A stretch of DNA of 64,000 bases from Nocardioides alpinus (lineage in GTDB: Bacteria > Actinomycetota > Actinomycetes > Propionibacteriales > Nocardioidaceae). The notes beneath the pieces were generated by a model, which searched no databases, was not told where the DNA came from, and saw only the letters and a program-made list of their open reading frames with translations. Both the position numbers and the translations under genes were made by a program. This document shows positions 1 through 7,919 of this stretch, piece by piece. Position 1 is the first letter of the stretch. Each line of letters starts with the position of its first letter. The stretch lies in assembly GCF_900112035.1 (NCBI RefSeq), contig NZ_FOKC01000002.1, positions 372,001-436,000 of the forward strand. Reading direction: 5' to 3'.

Positions 1-399
1 TGGGCGGCGTACATCCTGCTCAGTGCCAGCACCGGCCGTCGCTGGGCGGGCTTCGACGGCCTCGCCGTCGCGAGCGTCATCGCCGCGGTGGGCATGACGC
101 TGCCGGCCCTCCTGAGCGCCGGCACCAGCCTCTGGGACGGTCGGATCCTGCTCATCGGCGCGCTGGTCGGGCTGTTGAGCTCGGTCATCCCCTACAGCTG
201 CGAGCTCGTCGCCCTGCGCAGCCTGCGTCCGGCGGTCTTCGGGATCCTGATGAGCCTCGAGCCGGCGGCCGCCGCGCTCGCCGCGATCGTCGTGCTGCAG
301 GAGCACCTCACCCCCGTCCAGTGGCTGGCCATCGGATGCGTCGTCGCCGCGTCGATCGGCGCCACGCGTTCGGCGACACCCGGCACACTGGCGACATGA
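1..399 (+). CDS. EamA/RhtA-family inner-membrane exporter, C-terminal part
   Basis: The reading frame is open from the first base, so the start lies outside the window; 132 codons are visible. The visible part has about four hydrophobic segments and the RhtA-like stretch LRPAVFGILMSLEPAAAALA, typical of drug/metabolite transporters related to the threonine/homoserine exporter RhtA. The family exports amino acids or other small metabolites across the cytoplasmic membrane; the substrate cannot be told from this end. Its TGA overlaps the ATG of the next gene (ATGA at 396-399), so the two are probably co-translated, though their functions are not obviously linked. Confidence 0.8.
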   Translation, partial: WAAYILLSASTGRRWAGFDGLAVASVIAAVGMTLPALLSAGTSLWDGRILLIGALVGLLSSVIPYSCELVALRSLRPAVFGILMSLEPAAAALAAIVVLQEHLTPVQWLAIGCVVAASIGATRSATPGTLAT

Positions 400-1553
400 G
401 ACTGGGTCGCACGAGATCGGGAGGGGTCCTCGCCTCGGTGGCGCTGACCCTGGCTGCGACGTCGGCGTGCTCCGACGGAAGTCCCGCTCCGATCCCCCGT
501 GTGACGCAACCGACCGACCTGCCCAGCCAGCCGACGCCCAGCGCCAGCGAGACGCCCGAGCCCACCACGGGCAGCGACGAGGGCGGGCCCCCGAAGGCCG
601 TCGGCACCCTCGTCGACCTGCTCGAGGTGCCGTGGGGCGTCGACTTCCTCCCCGACGGTGCCGCAGTGGTCACGGAGCGGATCAGCGGCCGGGTGCTGCA
701 GGTGGCGGCGGATGGCACCCTCACCCGTCTGGGCGGGATCTCGGCGGCGGTCCCCGAGGGCGAGGCCGGCCTGCTGGGCGTGGCCGTCTCCCCGGACTTC
801 GACTCCGACCGGACGCTCTTCTTCTACCTCACCACCGGCACCGACAACCGGGTGGTGAGCGCTCCTCTGGACGGTACGACCCTGGGCGAGCCGACGGTCG
901 TACTCGACGGGATCCCGCGGGGGTTCATCCACGACGGCGGCCGGATCGCCTTCGGCCCCGACGGCCACCTCTACGTGACCACCGGGGAGACCGGTGACCC
1001 GGCGCTCGCGCAGGATCCCGACAGCCTGGCCGGCAAGATCCTCCGGATCACCGCCGACGGCGAGCCGGCCCCCGGCAACCCCGACGCCGCCTCGCCCGTC
1101 TGGTCGCTCGGCCACCGCAACGTCCAGGGCCTGGCCTGGGACGACGAGGGGCGGCTCTGGGCCTCCGAGTTCGGCGACTCCGACTTCGACGAGCTCAACC
1201 TGATCGAGAAGGGCGCCAACTACGGCTGGCCGCAGGTCGAGGGCGTCGGCGGTGGCTCGGAGTTCGTCGACCCGCAGCTGGTCTGGCCGGTCGAGGAGGC
1301 CTCACCGAGCGGGCTGGCGTACGCCGACGGGCACCTCTGGATGGCCGGGCTCCGCGGCCAGCGGCTGTGGCGGATCAAGGTCTCCGGGGCGGGGAGGGCG
1401 TCGCAGCCGACCGCGTACTTCACCGAGGACTACGGCCGCCTGCGCACCGTGGTCACCACGCCCGACGGCCAGCTCTGGCTCACCACGTCCAACCGGGACG
1501 GCCGCGGCGAGCCGACGCCGGCGGACGACCGCATCATCGTCGTCCGGCCCTGA
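396..1553 (+). CDS. Glucose/sorbosone dehydrogenase-like (PQQ-type beta-propeller) lipoprotein
   Basis: 385 aa. The ATG at 396 overlaps the upstream stop and opens a signal peptide ending in a Cys near residue 25 (TSAC), so a lipoprotein is likely, although the lipobox is weak. A Pro/Thr/Ser-rich linker follows to about residue 60, then a six-bladed propeller of the soluble glucose/sorbosone dehydrogenase family: repeated GPDGHLYVTTGETGD and LGHRNVQGLAWD motifs, the latter carrying the conserved active-site region. The family oxidises sugars outside the membrane, often with PQQ; no PQQ biosynthesis gene is in the window, so cofactor use is unproven. An upstream in-frame ATG at 321 would bury the signal peptide and is not preferred. 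Confidence 0.85.
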   Translation: MRLGRTRSGGVLASVALTLAATSACSDGSPAPIPRVTQPTDLPSQPTPSASETPEPTTGSDEGGPPKAVGTLVDLLEVPWGVDFLPDGAAVVTERISGRVLQVAADGTLTRLGGISAAVPEGEAGLLGVAVSPDFDSDRTLFFYLTTGTDNRVVSAPLDGTTLGEPTVVLDGIPRGFIHDGGRIAFGPDGHLYVTTGETGDPALAQDPDSLAGKILRITADGEPAPGNPDAASPVWSLGHRNVQGLAWDDEGRLWASEFGDSDFDELNLIEKGANYGWPQVEGVGGGSEFVDPQLVWPVEEASPSGLAYADGHLWMAGLRGQRLWRIKVSGAGRASQPTAYFTEDYGRLRTVVTTPDGQLWLTTSNRDGRGEPTPADDRIIVVRP

Positions 1554-1573
1554 CCGCCCCCGCACGACGACCC

Positions 1574-3145
1574 TCAGCCCACCTGGTGCAGCCGCGGCGA
1601 GCCCGCCTCCACGGCGAACGACGCCCGGGTGAAGGCAGGCGCACCGGGGACCCGGACGTAGGGCAGGCTGCGGTAGTCCGCGCGCAGCTCCTCCGCGGTG
1701 AACCGCAGGGCGACGTAGCCGCGGAGGTCGTTCCAGAACTGGACCTGGGGGTTGGTCCGTCCCCACCGGTAGCTGCCGTCGGGTGAGTCCTCGCCGTCGC
1801 CGTTGGACGTGATCGAGGTGCAGATGAGCTCGGGGGCGGCGACCGAGTCGGGGTCCTCGTGGTCGGCCCAGACCTCGGTGGCGAAGGCGTCGTGGACGTC
1901 GCCGGTCAGCACCACCGGGTTGGTGGCCTCGCGCATCGAGGCGAGGACGCGGTCCCGGCAGGCCGGGTAACCGTCCCAGCTGTCCATGGAGAGCCGGTCG
2001 ATCTCCAGGGGGCTCAGCTCGAGGCGGCCCATCGGCACCTGCTGGCCGAGCACGTCCCACGTGGCGGTCGAGGTCCGCAGTCCGTCGGCGATCCACGCCT
2101 CCTGCTCCTCGCCGAGGATCGAGCGGGTCGGCTCCCAGGTCTCCTCGCACGTGCCCATGCCGTCGCCGCAGGCCTGCTGGTCGCGGTACTGACGGGTGTC
2201 GAGCATGTGGAACGTCGCCAGCCGGCCCCAGCCGAAGCGGCGGTGGGCCTTCAGCTCCGGGCCCTGCGGGTAGGCCGAACGGCGCAGCGGCATGTTCTCC
2301 CAGTAGGCGCGCAGCGCGGCCGTCCGCCGGTCGTCGAACCGGCCGGGGGCGGTCGAGGGTCCGGGCCGGTCGGCCGCCCAGTTGTCGGTCAGCTCGTGGT
2401 CGTCGAAGACGGCCACCCAGGGCGCGGTCGCGTGCAGGAGCTGGAGGTCCGGGTCGGTCTTGTACTGCGCGTGGCGGCGCCGGTAGTCGGCCAGCGTGAC
2501 GGTCTCCGGCCCCTCGTGGCTGCGGACGTTCCCGCTCCGCGCGGGCTCGAAGCCGGGGTCGTACTCGTAGAGGTAGTCCCCGAGGTGCAGCACGAGGTCG
2601 GGCTCGTCCTCGGCCATGCGGCGGTAGGCGGTGAACCAGCCGTGCTCCCACTGCGCGCACGATGCGAAGGCCACCGAGAGCGCGGACGGCACCGAGGTGG
2701 ACCGCGGTGCCGTCCTGGTGCGGCCGACCGGCGACAGGTGCCGGTCGAGGCGGAACCGGTAGAAGTGGTCGCGGTCCGGTTCGAGTCCCGACGGCTCGAG
2801 GTGGATCGAGTGGCCCTGCTCGGGTCCGGTGCGGGACACCCCGCTCCGGACCACCCGTCGGAAACGGGCGTCGGTGGCGACCTGCCACTCGACACGGCGT
2901 ACGCCCTGCCCCATGCCGCCGAGCCCGTCGTCGTCGAGCGGCAGCTGGGCCAGCCGGGTCCAGAGCACGAAGCCGTCCGGGGACGGGTCCCCGCTGGCCA
3001 CCCCCAGGCTGAACGGGTTGTCCAGCGGCGTCTGCGCCGCGGCGCTGGGTCGCAGGTCGAGCGGGGGGCCGGTCATGCCCGGCAGGAAGGTGGCACCCGT
3101 GGCCAGGAGGCCACCCTTGAGCAGCACCCGCCGCGACGTCTCCAC
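1574..3145 (-). CDS. phoD: Tat-exported PhoD-type alkaline phosphatase/phosphodiesterase
   Basis: 523 aa from a GTG start. The N-terminus carries a twin-arginine signal (SRRVLLKGG followed by a hydrophobic stretch), expected because PhoD enzymes are exported folded with metal cofactors. After a small PhoD N-terminal Ig-like domain (about residues 40-140) comes the metallophosphatase domain, with LGDYLYEYDPG, FDDHELTDNW and VLTGDVHDAF supplying the Asp, Asn and His ligands of the Fe/Ca centre. The enzyme releases phosphate from organic mono- or diesters outside the cell. It lies 88 bp downstream of the ECF S gene on the same strand, but a possible PHO box in that gap suggests its own phosphate-starvation promoter. 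Confidence 0.92.
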   Translation of the reverse strand: METSRRVLLKGGLLATGATFLPGMTGPPLDLRPSAAAQTPLDNPFSLGVASGDPSPDGFVLWTRLAQLPLDDDGLGGMGQGVRRVEWQVATDARFRRVVRSGVSRTGPEQGHSIHLEPSGLEPDRDHFYRFRLDRHLSPVGRTRTAPRSTSVPSALSVAFASCAQWEHGWFTAYRRMAEDEPDLVLHLGDYLYEYDPGFEPARSGNVRSHEGPETVTLADYRRRHAQYKTDPDLQLLHATAPWVAVFDDHELTDNWAADRPGPSTAPGRFDDRRTAALRAYWENMPLRRSAYPQGPELKAHRRFGWGRLATFHMLDTRQYRDQQACGDGMGTCEETWEPTRSILGEEQEAWIADGLRTSTATWDVLGQQVPMGRLELSPLEIDRLSMDSWDGYPACRDRVLASMREATNPVVLTGDVHDAFATEVWADHEDPDSVAAPELICTSITSNGDGEDSPDGSYRWGRTNPQVQFWNDLRGYVALRFTAEELRADYRSLPYVRVPGAPAFTRASFAVEAGSPRLHQVG

Positions 3146-3190
3146 GTCCCGTCACGCTGGCCCTGTCGACTGGCCGTACGACGACGGCCC

Positions 3191-3219
3191 GGTGACCAGT
3201 CGTCGGCGGTCTGGTGACG
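3191..3219 (-). promoter_or_regulatory. Possible PHO box (PhoP site) upstream of phoD
   Basis: On the minus strand GGTCACC (3191-3197) and CGTCACC (3213-3219) lie exactly 22 bp apart, twice the 11-bp period of actinobacterial PHO boxes, whose core is GTTCACC or GGTCACC. The middle unit is degenerate. The site is about 45-75 bp upstream of the phoD start, which fits PhoP control. The match is short and has not been scored. Confidence 0.35.
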
Positions 3220-3232
3220 GTCTCGCGCGGCC

Positions 3233-4054
3233 TCAGCCGGGATGCACGACCGCACGGCGGGCGGCGCGCCGCAGGGTCGTCAGGATCGCCGGTCCGAGCA
3301 CCACGATGGCGATCCCGGTGGTGATGGCGCGGCCGGTGTCCCACCCGCCGGTCGAGGTGAGCAGCGTGTAGACGAGGAACCGGTGGGCGTTCTCCAGCAC
3401 CGGGGCGCCGGCGACGTAGGACAGCGACCCCTCGTGCCCGGGCACGGCGATGCCGAGGGCGAAGGGCCAGTAGCTGAGGTTCATCAGCAGGCCGTAGGCG
3501 TACGACGCGAAGACGGCGTACGCGACCAGCATCACGATCTCGGCGCGCCCCGTGACCCGGCGCGGCAGCAAGCCGGCGCCCATCCCGACCCACGCGGCGC
3601 AGATCATCTGAAACGGCAGCCACGGCCCGACGCCGGCGGTGAGGAGCGCCGAGGCGAAGAGCGACGTGCAGCCAAGCGCGAAGCCGAAGCCCGCGCCGAA
3701 CACCCGCCCGCCCAGGATGAGGAGGAAGAAGACCATCTCGATCCCGGCGGTGCCGGCGCCGAGGCCGCGCATCACCGCGTTGATCGCGGACAGCACCCCG
3801 AGGACGGCGAGGACCCGCGAGTCCATCCCACCCTCCCCCATCTCGGCGAGGACGACGACGACGACCAGCGGCAGCAGGGCCAGGAAGAGGAACGGCGGCT
3901 CGACGCGCTGGCCGGGCTGGGCGTTGAGGAGCAGCGGCCAGCACAGCATCATCAGGCCCGCGACGGACGCGAGGACGAGCACCGCGGCGGTGCGGGGGCC
4001 GATCGGCAGCGCGACGGCCTGCGGCTGCCGACGGGTGCGCTCGAGGATGCTCAC
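3233..4054 (-). CDS. ECF transporter S component (substrate-binding membrane subunit), probably for cobalamin
   Basis: 273 aa, very hydrophobic with about six membrane spans. The GTG start at 4054 overlaps the stop of the ATPase gene (GTGA) and has GGAGGT seven bases upstream, so it is preferred over upstream in-frame starts. The segment FALGCTSLFASALLTAG and the following amphipathic region resemble S components of the CbrT-like kind. S components bind one vitamin with high affinity and toggle in the membrane when the ATPases hydrolyse ATP. It is the last gene of an operon controlled by a cobalamin riboswitch, which is the main reason to propose B12 or a corrinoid precursor as substrate; the protein sequence alone does not prove this. 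Confidence 0.82.
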   Translation of the reverse strand: MSILERTRRQPQAVALPIGPRTAAVLVLASVAGLMMLCWPLLLNAQPGQRVEPPFLFLALLPLVVVVVLAEMGEGGMDSRVLAVLGVLSAINAVMRGLGAGTAGIEMVFFLLILGGRVFGAGFGFALGCTSLFASALLTAGVGPWLPFQMICAAWVGMGAGLLPRRVTGRAEIVMLVAYAVFASYAYGLLMNLSYWPFALGIAVPGHEGSLSYVAGAPVLENAHRFLVYTLLTSTGGWDTGRAITTGIAIVVLGPAILTTLRRAARRAVVHPG

Positions 4055-5682
4055 GTCGCGACCTCCGTCGCGAGAGCGGCGGCCACTTCCTCGACGACGA
4101 GCCACGGCGCGCCCAGCACCTTGGTGACCTGCGGGGCGAAGGACGGCGACTCGGCCAGCACACGCTGCGGGGGGCCGCTGGAGACGACCTCGCCCTCGGC
4201 CATCACCACGACCTCGTCCGCGACGTGCGCGGCGAACTCGACGTCGTGGGTCGCGAGGAGGACCGCGCGCCCGTCGGCGGCGAGGTCGGCGACGATCCGG
4301 GCGAGCTCGGCCTTGCCGGCGTAGTCGAGACCGCGGGTCGGCTCGTCCAGCAGCACGACCGGGGGGCGGGCGGTGAGCACGATGGAGAGGGCGAGCGCAA
4401 GGCGCTGGCCCTCCGAGAGGTCACGCGGGTGGACGGCCTCGTCGATGCCGGGCGCGAGCCGGTCGAGCAGGCCTCGGCAGGTGCCGGCCTCGGCATCCGC
4501 GCCCGCGTCGGACGCGGCGCACTCGTCGGCGACGGTCTCGAGGTAGAGCAGGTCGGCCGCGGTCTGCGGCACCAGGCCGACGTGCGTACGTCGCTCCGCG
4601 GGCGCGAGCGCGGCCGGGTCGTCGCCGATCACGTCCAGGGTGCCCGAGCGACGCCGGCCGGTGCCCTGGAGCGCCCAGATGAGGCTCGACTTGCCCGAGC
4701 CGTTGCGGCCCATCAGGACGGTGACGCGGCCCGGGGTCAGCGTGAGGTCCACCTCGCGGACGGCCACCGTGGTGTCGTGGACGACGGTGACTCCCCGGGC
4801 GACGAGCAGCGGCTCGGGCCGGGTCGCCGGCACGGGCGGCGCGGCGGGAGGCGTCAGTGGTGGCAGCGCGCGGGCGAGGCGCCGGGCGTCGCGGACGGTG
4901 AGCGGCAGCGGGTCCCAGCCGACCAGCCGGCCCAGCTCGACCAGGGGCGGGACCACCGGCGAGTCGGCGAGCATCCGCTGCGGCTCGTCGACCCGGATGC
5001 TGCCGTCGCCGGTGACCAGGCAGATCCGGTCGGCGAAGGGCACGACCCGCTCGAGGCGGTGCTCCGCGAGCAGGACGGTGAGCCCGAGGTCGTGGACCAG
5101 GCGGGTGATGGTGGCGAGGACGTCCTCGGCCGCCGTCGGGTCGAGCGCCGAGGTCGGCTCGTCGAGCACGAGGACGCGGGGGTGCATGGTGAGCACCGAC
5201 CCGATCGCCACCCGTTGCTGCTGGCCGCCGGAGAGGGTGCGGAGGTCACGCGCGCGCAGCTCGGCGATGCCCAGCAGGTCGAGGGTCTCCTCGACCCGGC
5301 GGCGCATCGTCCCGGGTGCGACACCCAGCTGTTCCATGCCGTAGGCCAGCTCCTCCTCGACGGTGTCGGCGACGAACCCGGCGAGCGGGTCCTGACCGAC
5401 GTAGCCGACGAGGTGGGCGCGCTCGCGCGGAGGCTGCTCGACGATGCTCACGCCGTCCAGCAGCACGTCGCCGGTGAGCACGCCGCCGGTGAAGCGCGGC
5501 ACCAGGCCGGTCACCACGCCGAGCAGCGTGGACTTCCCGACGCCGGTGCGCCCCGACACGAGGACGAGCTCGCCCTCCTCGAGCGTGAGGTCGACGTGGC
5601 GGAGGACCTCGTGCTGGTCGTAGCGGAAGCCGATCTCCCGCAGCTGGATGACCCCGTGCCCGCTTGCCGCGTGCCCAGTCAT
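4051..5682 (-). CDS. ECF transporter ATPase, two fused ABC cassettes (EcfA-EcfA')
   Basis: 543 aa with two complete ABC ATPase domains in one chain. Domain 1 (about 10-240) has Walker A GRTGVGKST near residue 44, signature LSGGQQQR and Walker B VLVLDEPTSALD. Domain 2 (about 295-530) has GRNGSGKSS, a variant signature LSEGQRLAL and VVLLDEPTRGLD. In most ECF systems the two ATPases are separate proteins; the fusion makes an obligate A-A' heterodimer. It hydrolyses ATP to drive the S/T membrane complex. The ATG at 5682 overlaps the stop of the T gene (ATGA), and its own stop overlaps the S gene. Altered signature residues in domain 2 suggest an asymmetric pair. Confidence 0.93.
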   Translation of the reverse strand: MTGHAASGHGVIQLREIGFRYDQHEVLRHVDLTLEEGELVLVSGRTGVGKSTLLGVVTGLVPRFTGGVLTGDVLLDGVSIVEQPPRERAHLVGYVGQDPLAGFVADTVEEELAYGMEQLGVAPGTMRRRVEETLDLLGIAELRARDLRTLSGGQQQRVAIGSVLTMHPRVLVLDEPTSALDPTAAEDVLATITRLVHDLGLTVLLAEHRLERVVPFADRICLVTGDGSIRVDEPQRMLADSPVVPPLVELGRLVGWDPLPLTVRDARRLARALPPLTPPAAPPVPATRPEPLLVARGVTVVHDTTVAVREVDLTLTPGRVTVLMGRNGSGKSSLIWALQGTGRRRSGTLDVIGDDPAALAPAERRTHVGLVPQTAADLLYLETVADECAASDAGADAEAGTCRGLLDRLAPGIDEAVHPRDLSEGQRLALALSIVLTARPPVVLLDEPTRGLDYAGKAELARIVADLAADGRAVLLATHDVEFAAHVADEVVVMAEGEVVSSGPPQRVLAESPSFAPQVTKVLGAPWLVVEEVAAALATEVAT

Positions 5683-6803
5683 GCGGCCACCTCCTGGGGC
5701 CGGCGGCTCGGAGCGAGTGCGGTCGCCGGGACCGGGGTCGCGACGGCCGGCAGCATGCCGACGATCCCGACGGCGAGCGCGAGGGGCGACAGGTAGGGCA
5801 TCACGTCGACCCCGGGGTAGGCGACGGGGACCTGCGTGTGGGCCACGGTCCACCCGAGGACGGCGACGACGATGCCGTTCGCCACGGTGAGGAACTCGGC
5901 CGCACGCCACGGGTCGGGTCGGTAGCGGGTGCGCTGCACGCGCTGGCCGGCGCTGACCAGGCCGAGCACGGCGACGACGACCCCGGCGCCGAGCATCGGC
6001 AGGGCCAGGATCCGCGGTGCAGTGGGGTCGAGCCAGGCGTAGGTCCCCACGCAGATGCCGATCAGCGCGAGGAGGAGCAGTGATCCCGTCACGCGCCGCT
6101 CACGCGGCGAGGAACCGCCGGAACGACCGTAGCCACGGGTGTCCATGCCGGCCGCCAGCGCGAGCGAGCGCTCGAGCGCGTCCTCCAGGACCGGGACGAG
6201 GAAGCGTCGGAGCCGACCCACGCCCGTCGTCGTACCCCCGCGCAGCGCCTGCGCGGCCCGCACCCGGCGGGCGCTGTCGGCGAGCTGCGGGAAGATCGTC
6301 ACGGCGACGACGAGCGCCGCGCCGATCTCGTAGAGCGCGGGCGGCACCGAGGCGAGGAGGCGCTTGGGGTTGGCCAGCGAGTTCGCGGCCCCGACGCAGA
6401 TGATGATGGCGGCGAGCCGGAGCCCGTCGTACAGACCGGCGAGGAGGGCCTCGCTGGTCACCGGACCGAGGAGCCGGACGCCGGCCGCCCAGTCGGGCAG
6501 CGGGATCTCGGGGAGGTCCAGCAGCACGTGCCCGACCTCCTGGCCGCCGAAGATGATCCGGAACACGACGCGCAGCACGACCGTGAGCACCGCGAGCCAC
6601 ACGTAGAGCCGGAACGACCGACCGTACGGGTGACCGGATCGGCGCGCCATGACCACCACGGTGGCTGACCCCATGATCAGGAGCAGCAGCAACGGGTTGA
6701 TCGTGAGGGAGGCCGCGGTGGCCAGACCGATCGCCCAGGACCACCAGGCGATCGGGTGCAGGTCACGCGGCAGACCCCCCAGGGGCACGGCCGATCCGGT
6801 CAC
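5679..6803 (-). CDS. ECF transporter T component (transmembrane scaffold)
   Basis: 374 aa with several membrane segments. It carries the two coupling motifs of EcfT proteins that insert into the ATPase grooves: RAAQALRGG and, about 40 residues later, MDTRGYG. EcfT joins the S subunit to the ATPases and transmits conformational change. It starts six bases after the stop of the DUF4430 gene and overlaps the ATPase gene by four bases, so it is dedicated to this operon and not a shared group II module elsewhere in the genome. Confidence 0.92.
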   Translation of the reverse strand: MTGSAVPLGGLPRDLHPIAWWSWAIGLATAASLTINPLLLLLIMGSATVVVMARRSGHPYGRSFRLYVWLAVLTVVLRVVFRIIFGGQEVGHVLLDLPEIPLPDWAAGVRLLGPVTSEALLAGLYDGLRLAAIIICVGAANSLANPKRLLASVPPALYEIGAALVVAVTIFPQLADSARRVRAAQALRGGTTTGVGRLRRFLVPVLEDALERSLALAAGMDTRGYGRSGGSSPRERRVTGSLLLLALIGICVGTYAWLDPTAPRILALPMLGAGVVVAVLGLVSAGQRVQRTRYRPDPWRAAEFLTVANGIVVAVLGWTVAHTQVPVAYPGVDVMPYLSPLALAVGIVGMLPAVATPVPATALAPSRRPQEVAA

Positions 6804-6809
6804 GGCGCG

Positions 6810-7919
6810 TCAGACCCCCCGTCTACGACGCGCCACGACGGCACCACCCGCGATCGCGATCGCGAGCAGGCCGACGACACCCCAGGAGACCGCCGCCGGG
6901 ACCCGGGCCGGCTCGTCAGGGGCGGGCGAACCCGCCTCTGCGGCGCTGCTCGCGCCTGGGTCGCTGGGAGACTCGGAGGCCGATGGGGACGCCTCGGGGT
7001 CCGCACTCGGGCTCGAGTCTCCAGGGGACTCAGGGGCAGGGGTCGGGTCCTCCGACGGATCGTCGGACGACTTCTTCTCGCGTGAGCCTCCGGGAGACTC
7101 AGGCGCTCCGGTCGGCTCGGAGGTGGCGGCCGGCGTGCCGGAAGGGCTGGCCGACGGCGTCGGGGACGGGCTGGACGTCCCGGAGCTGGCGGAGCCCCCC
7201 GACGAACCACCCGATCCGCCCCCGGCACTCCCGCCCGAGTCGCCTCCCGAACCGCTCCCCGAACCGCTCCCCGAACCGCTCCCCGAACCGCTCCCCGAAC
7301 CGCCCCCACTGGGCGGGTTGGTCGGAGTGGACGTCGGCGACGGGCTCGCCGACGCCGACGGGGTGGGACTGGGACTGGGGGTGGGCGACGGGCTGGAGGC
7401 GGCGATCACCGGCGGCGCCACGCTCGGCGGCACGCTCCCGCCGGAGGGACGGTCCTGCTGCCACGACCACCCGACCGAGCCCCCGGCGGGCACGGTCAGC
7501 CCACCGACGCCGTACGACGAGTAGGTCCACGACGCCTTCGAGCCGTCGGCCCACCACAGGCCCCAGTAGGCGTTCGCCGGAGAGGCGTTCACGCATGGGT
7601 CGCTGGCAGGGACGCTGTTGACCCGGCACACGAACCCCGGCTGCCGGGTGGCGTAGGAGATGGTGACGCCGACCGAGGCGAAGATCGCCGCAGCGCTCTT
7701 GCCGCCGCCGTCGGCCGCGCACGCCGTGACGGTGCTGCCGCCGAGCTCGCGGTAGTCGACCACGACGCTCACGCCTCCGGCCGACGTGCACGTGGCCGCG
7801 CCGGCCGGGGGAACGACCGCCAGCGGTGCGATGCCGAGGGTGAGCCCCCCGGCGACCAGGCCAGAGGCCAGGATCGCCAGGGAGCTCACGGCCCGCCGAG
7901 CTCGGGCTGACATCGACAT
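6810..7919 (-). CDS. Secreted, membrane-anchored DUF4430 (transcobalamin-like C-terminal domain) protein
   Basis: 369 aa. Signal peptide to about residue 40, then a compact domain of about 120 residues with four Cys and the motif NAYWGLWWADG followed by GGSVGWSW, typical of DUF4430 (Pfam PF14478, the fold of the C-terminal beta domain of transcobalamin and intrinsic factor). Then about 170 residues of Ser/Gly/Pro-rich linker long enough to cross the cell wall, and a C-terminal membrane helix ending in Arg. Architecture and position resemble the uncharacterised actinobacterial family named after S. coelicolor SCO2322 (from memory). The ATG at 7919 shares a base with the upstream stop (TGATG); a GTG at 7922 or ATG at 7913 are alternatives. 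Proposed role: hands corrinoid to the ECF complex. Confidence 0.78.
   Translation of the reverse strand: MSMSARARRAVSSLAILASGLVAGGLTLGIAPLAVVPPAGAATCTSAGGVSVVVDYRELGGSTVTACAADGGGKSAAAIFASVGVTISYATRQPGFVCRVNSVPASDPCVNASPANAYWGLWWADGSKASWTYSSYGVGGLTVPAGGSVGWSWQQDRPSGGSVPPSVAPPVIAASSPSPTPSPSPTPSASASPSPTSTPTNPPSGGGSGSGSGSGSGSGSGSGSGGDSGGSAGGGSGGSSGGSASSGTSSPSPTPSASPSGTPAATSEPTGAPESPGGSREKKSSDDPSEDPTPAPESPGDSSPSADPEASPSASESPSDPGASSAAEAGSPAPDEPARVPAAVSWGVVGLLAIAIAGGAVVARRRRGV
7249..7308 (-). repeat. 12-bp tandem repeat in the DUF4430 linker
   Basis: Four perfect copies and one imperfect copy of a 12-bp unit (plus strand gaaccgctcccc) lie head to tail and encode the Gly-Ser part of the wall-spanning linker. 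Such in-frame arrays can change copy number by slippage, altering linker length without a frameshift. Confidence 0.85.

Noticed and set aside
1302..4163. Very long open frame (over 900 codons) on the minus strand across phoD and the ECF S gene
   Set aside because: It is Arg/Pro/Ala-rich out-of-frame translation typical of high-GC DNA. The true genes in the same stretch have signal peptides, motifs and ribosome sites.
7249..7308. Short regular repeats that might suggest a CRISPR array
   Set aside because: The units are 12 bp, head to tail with no spacers, and encode a Gly-Ser linker in frame.
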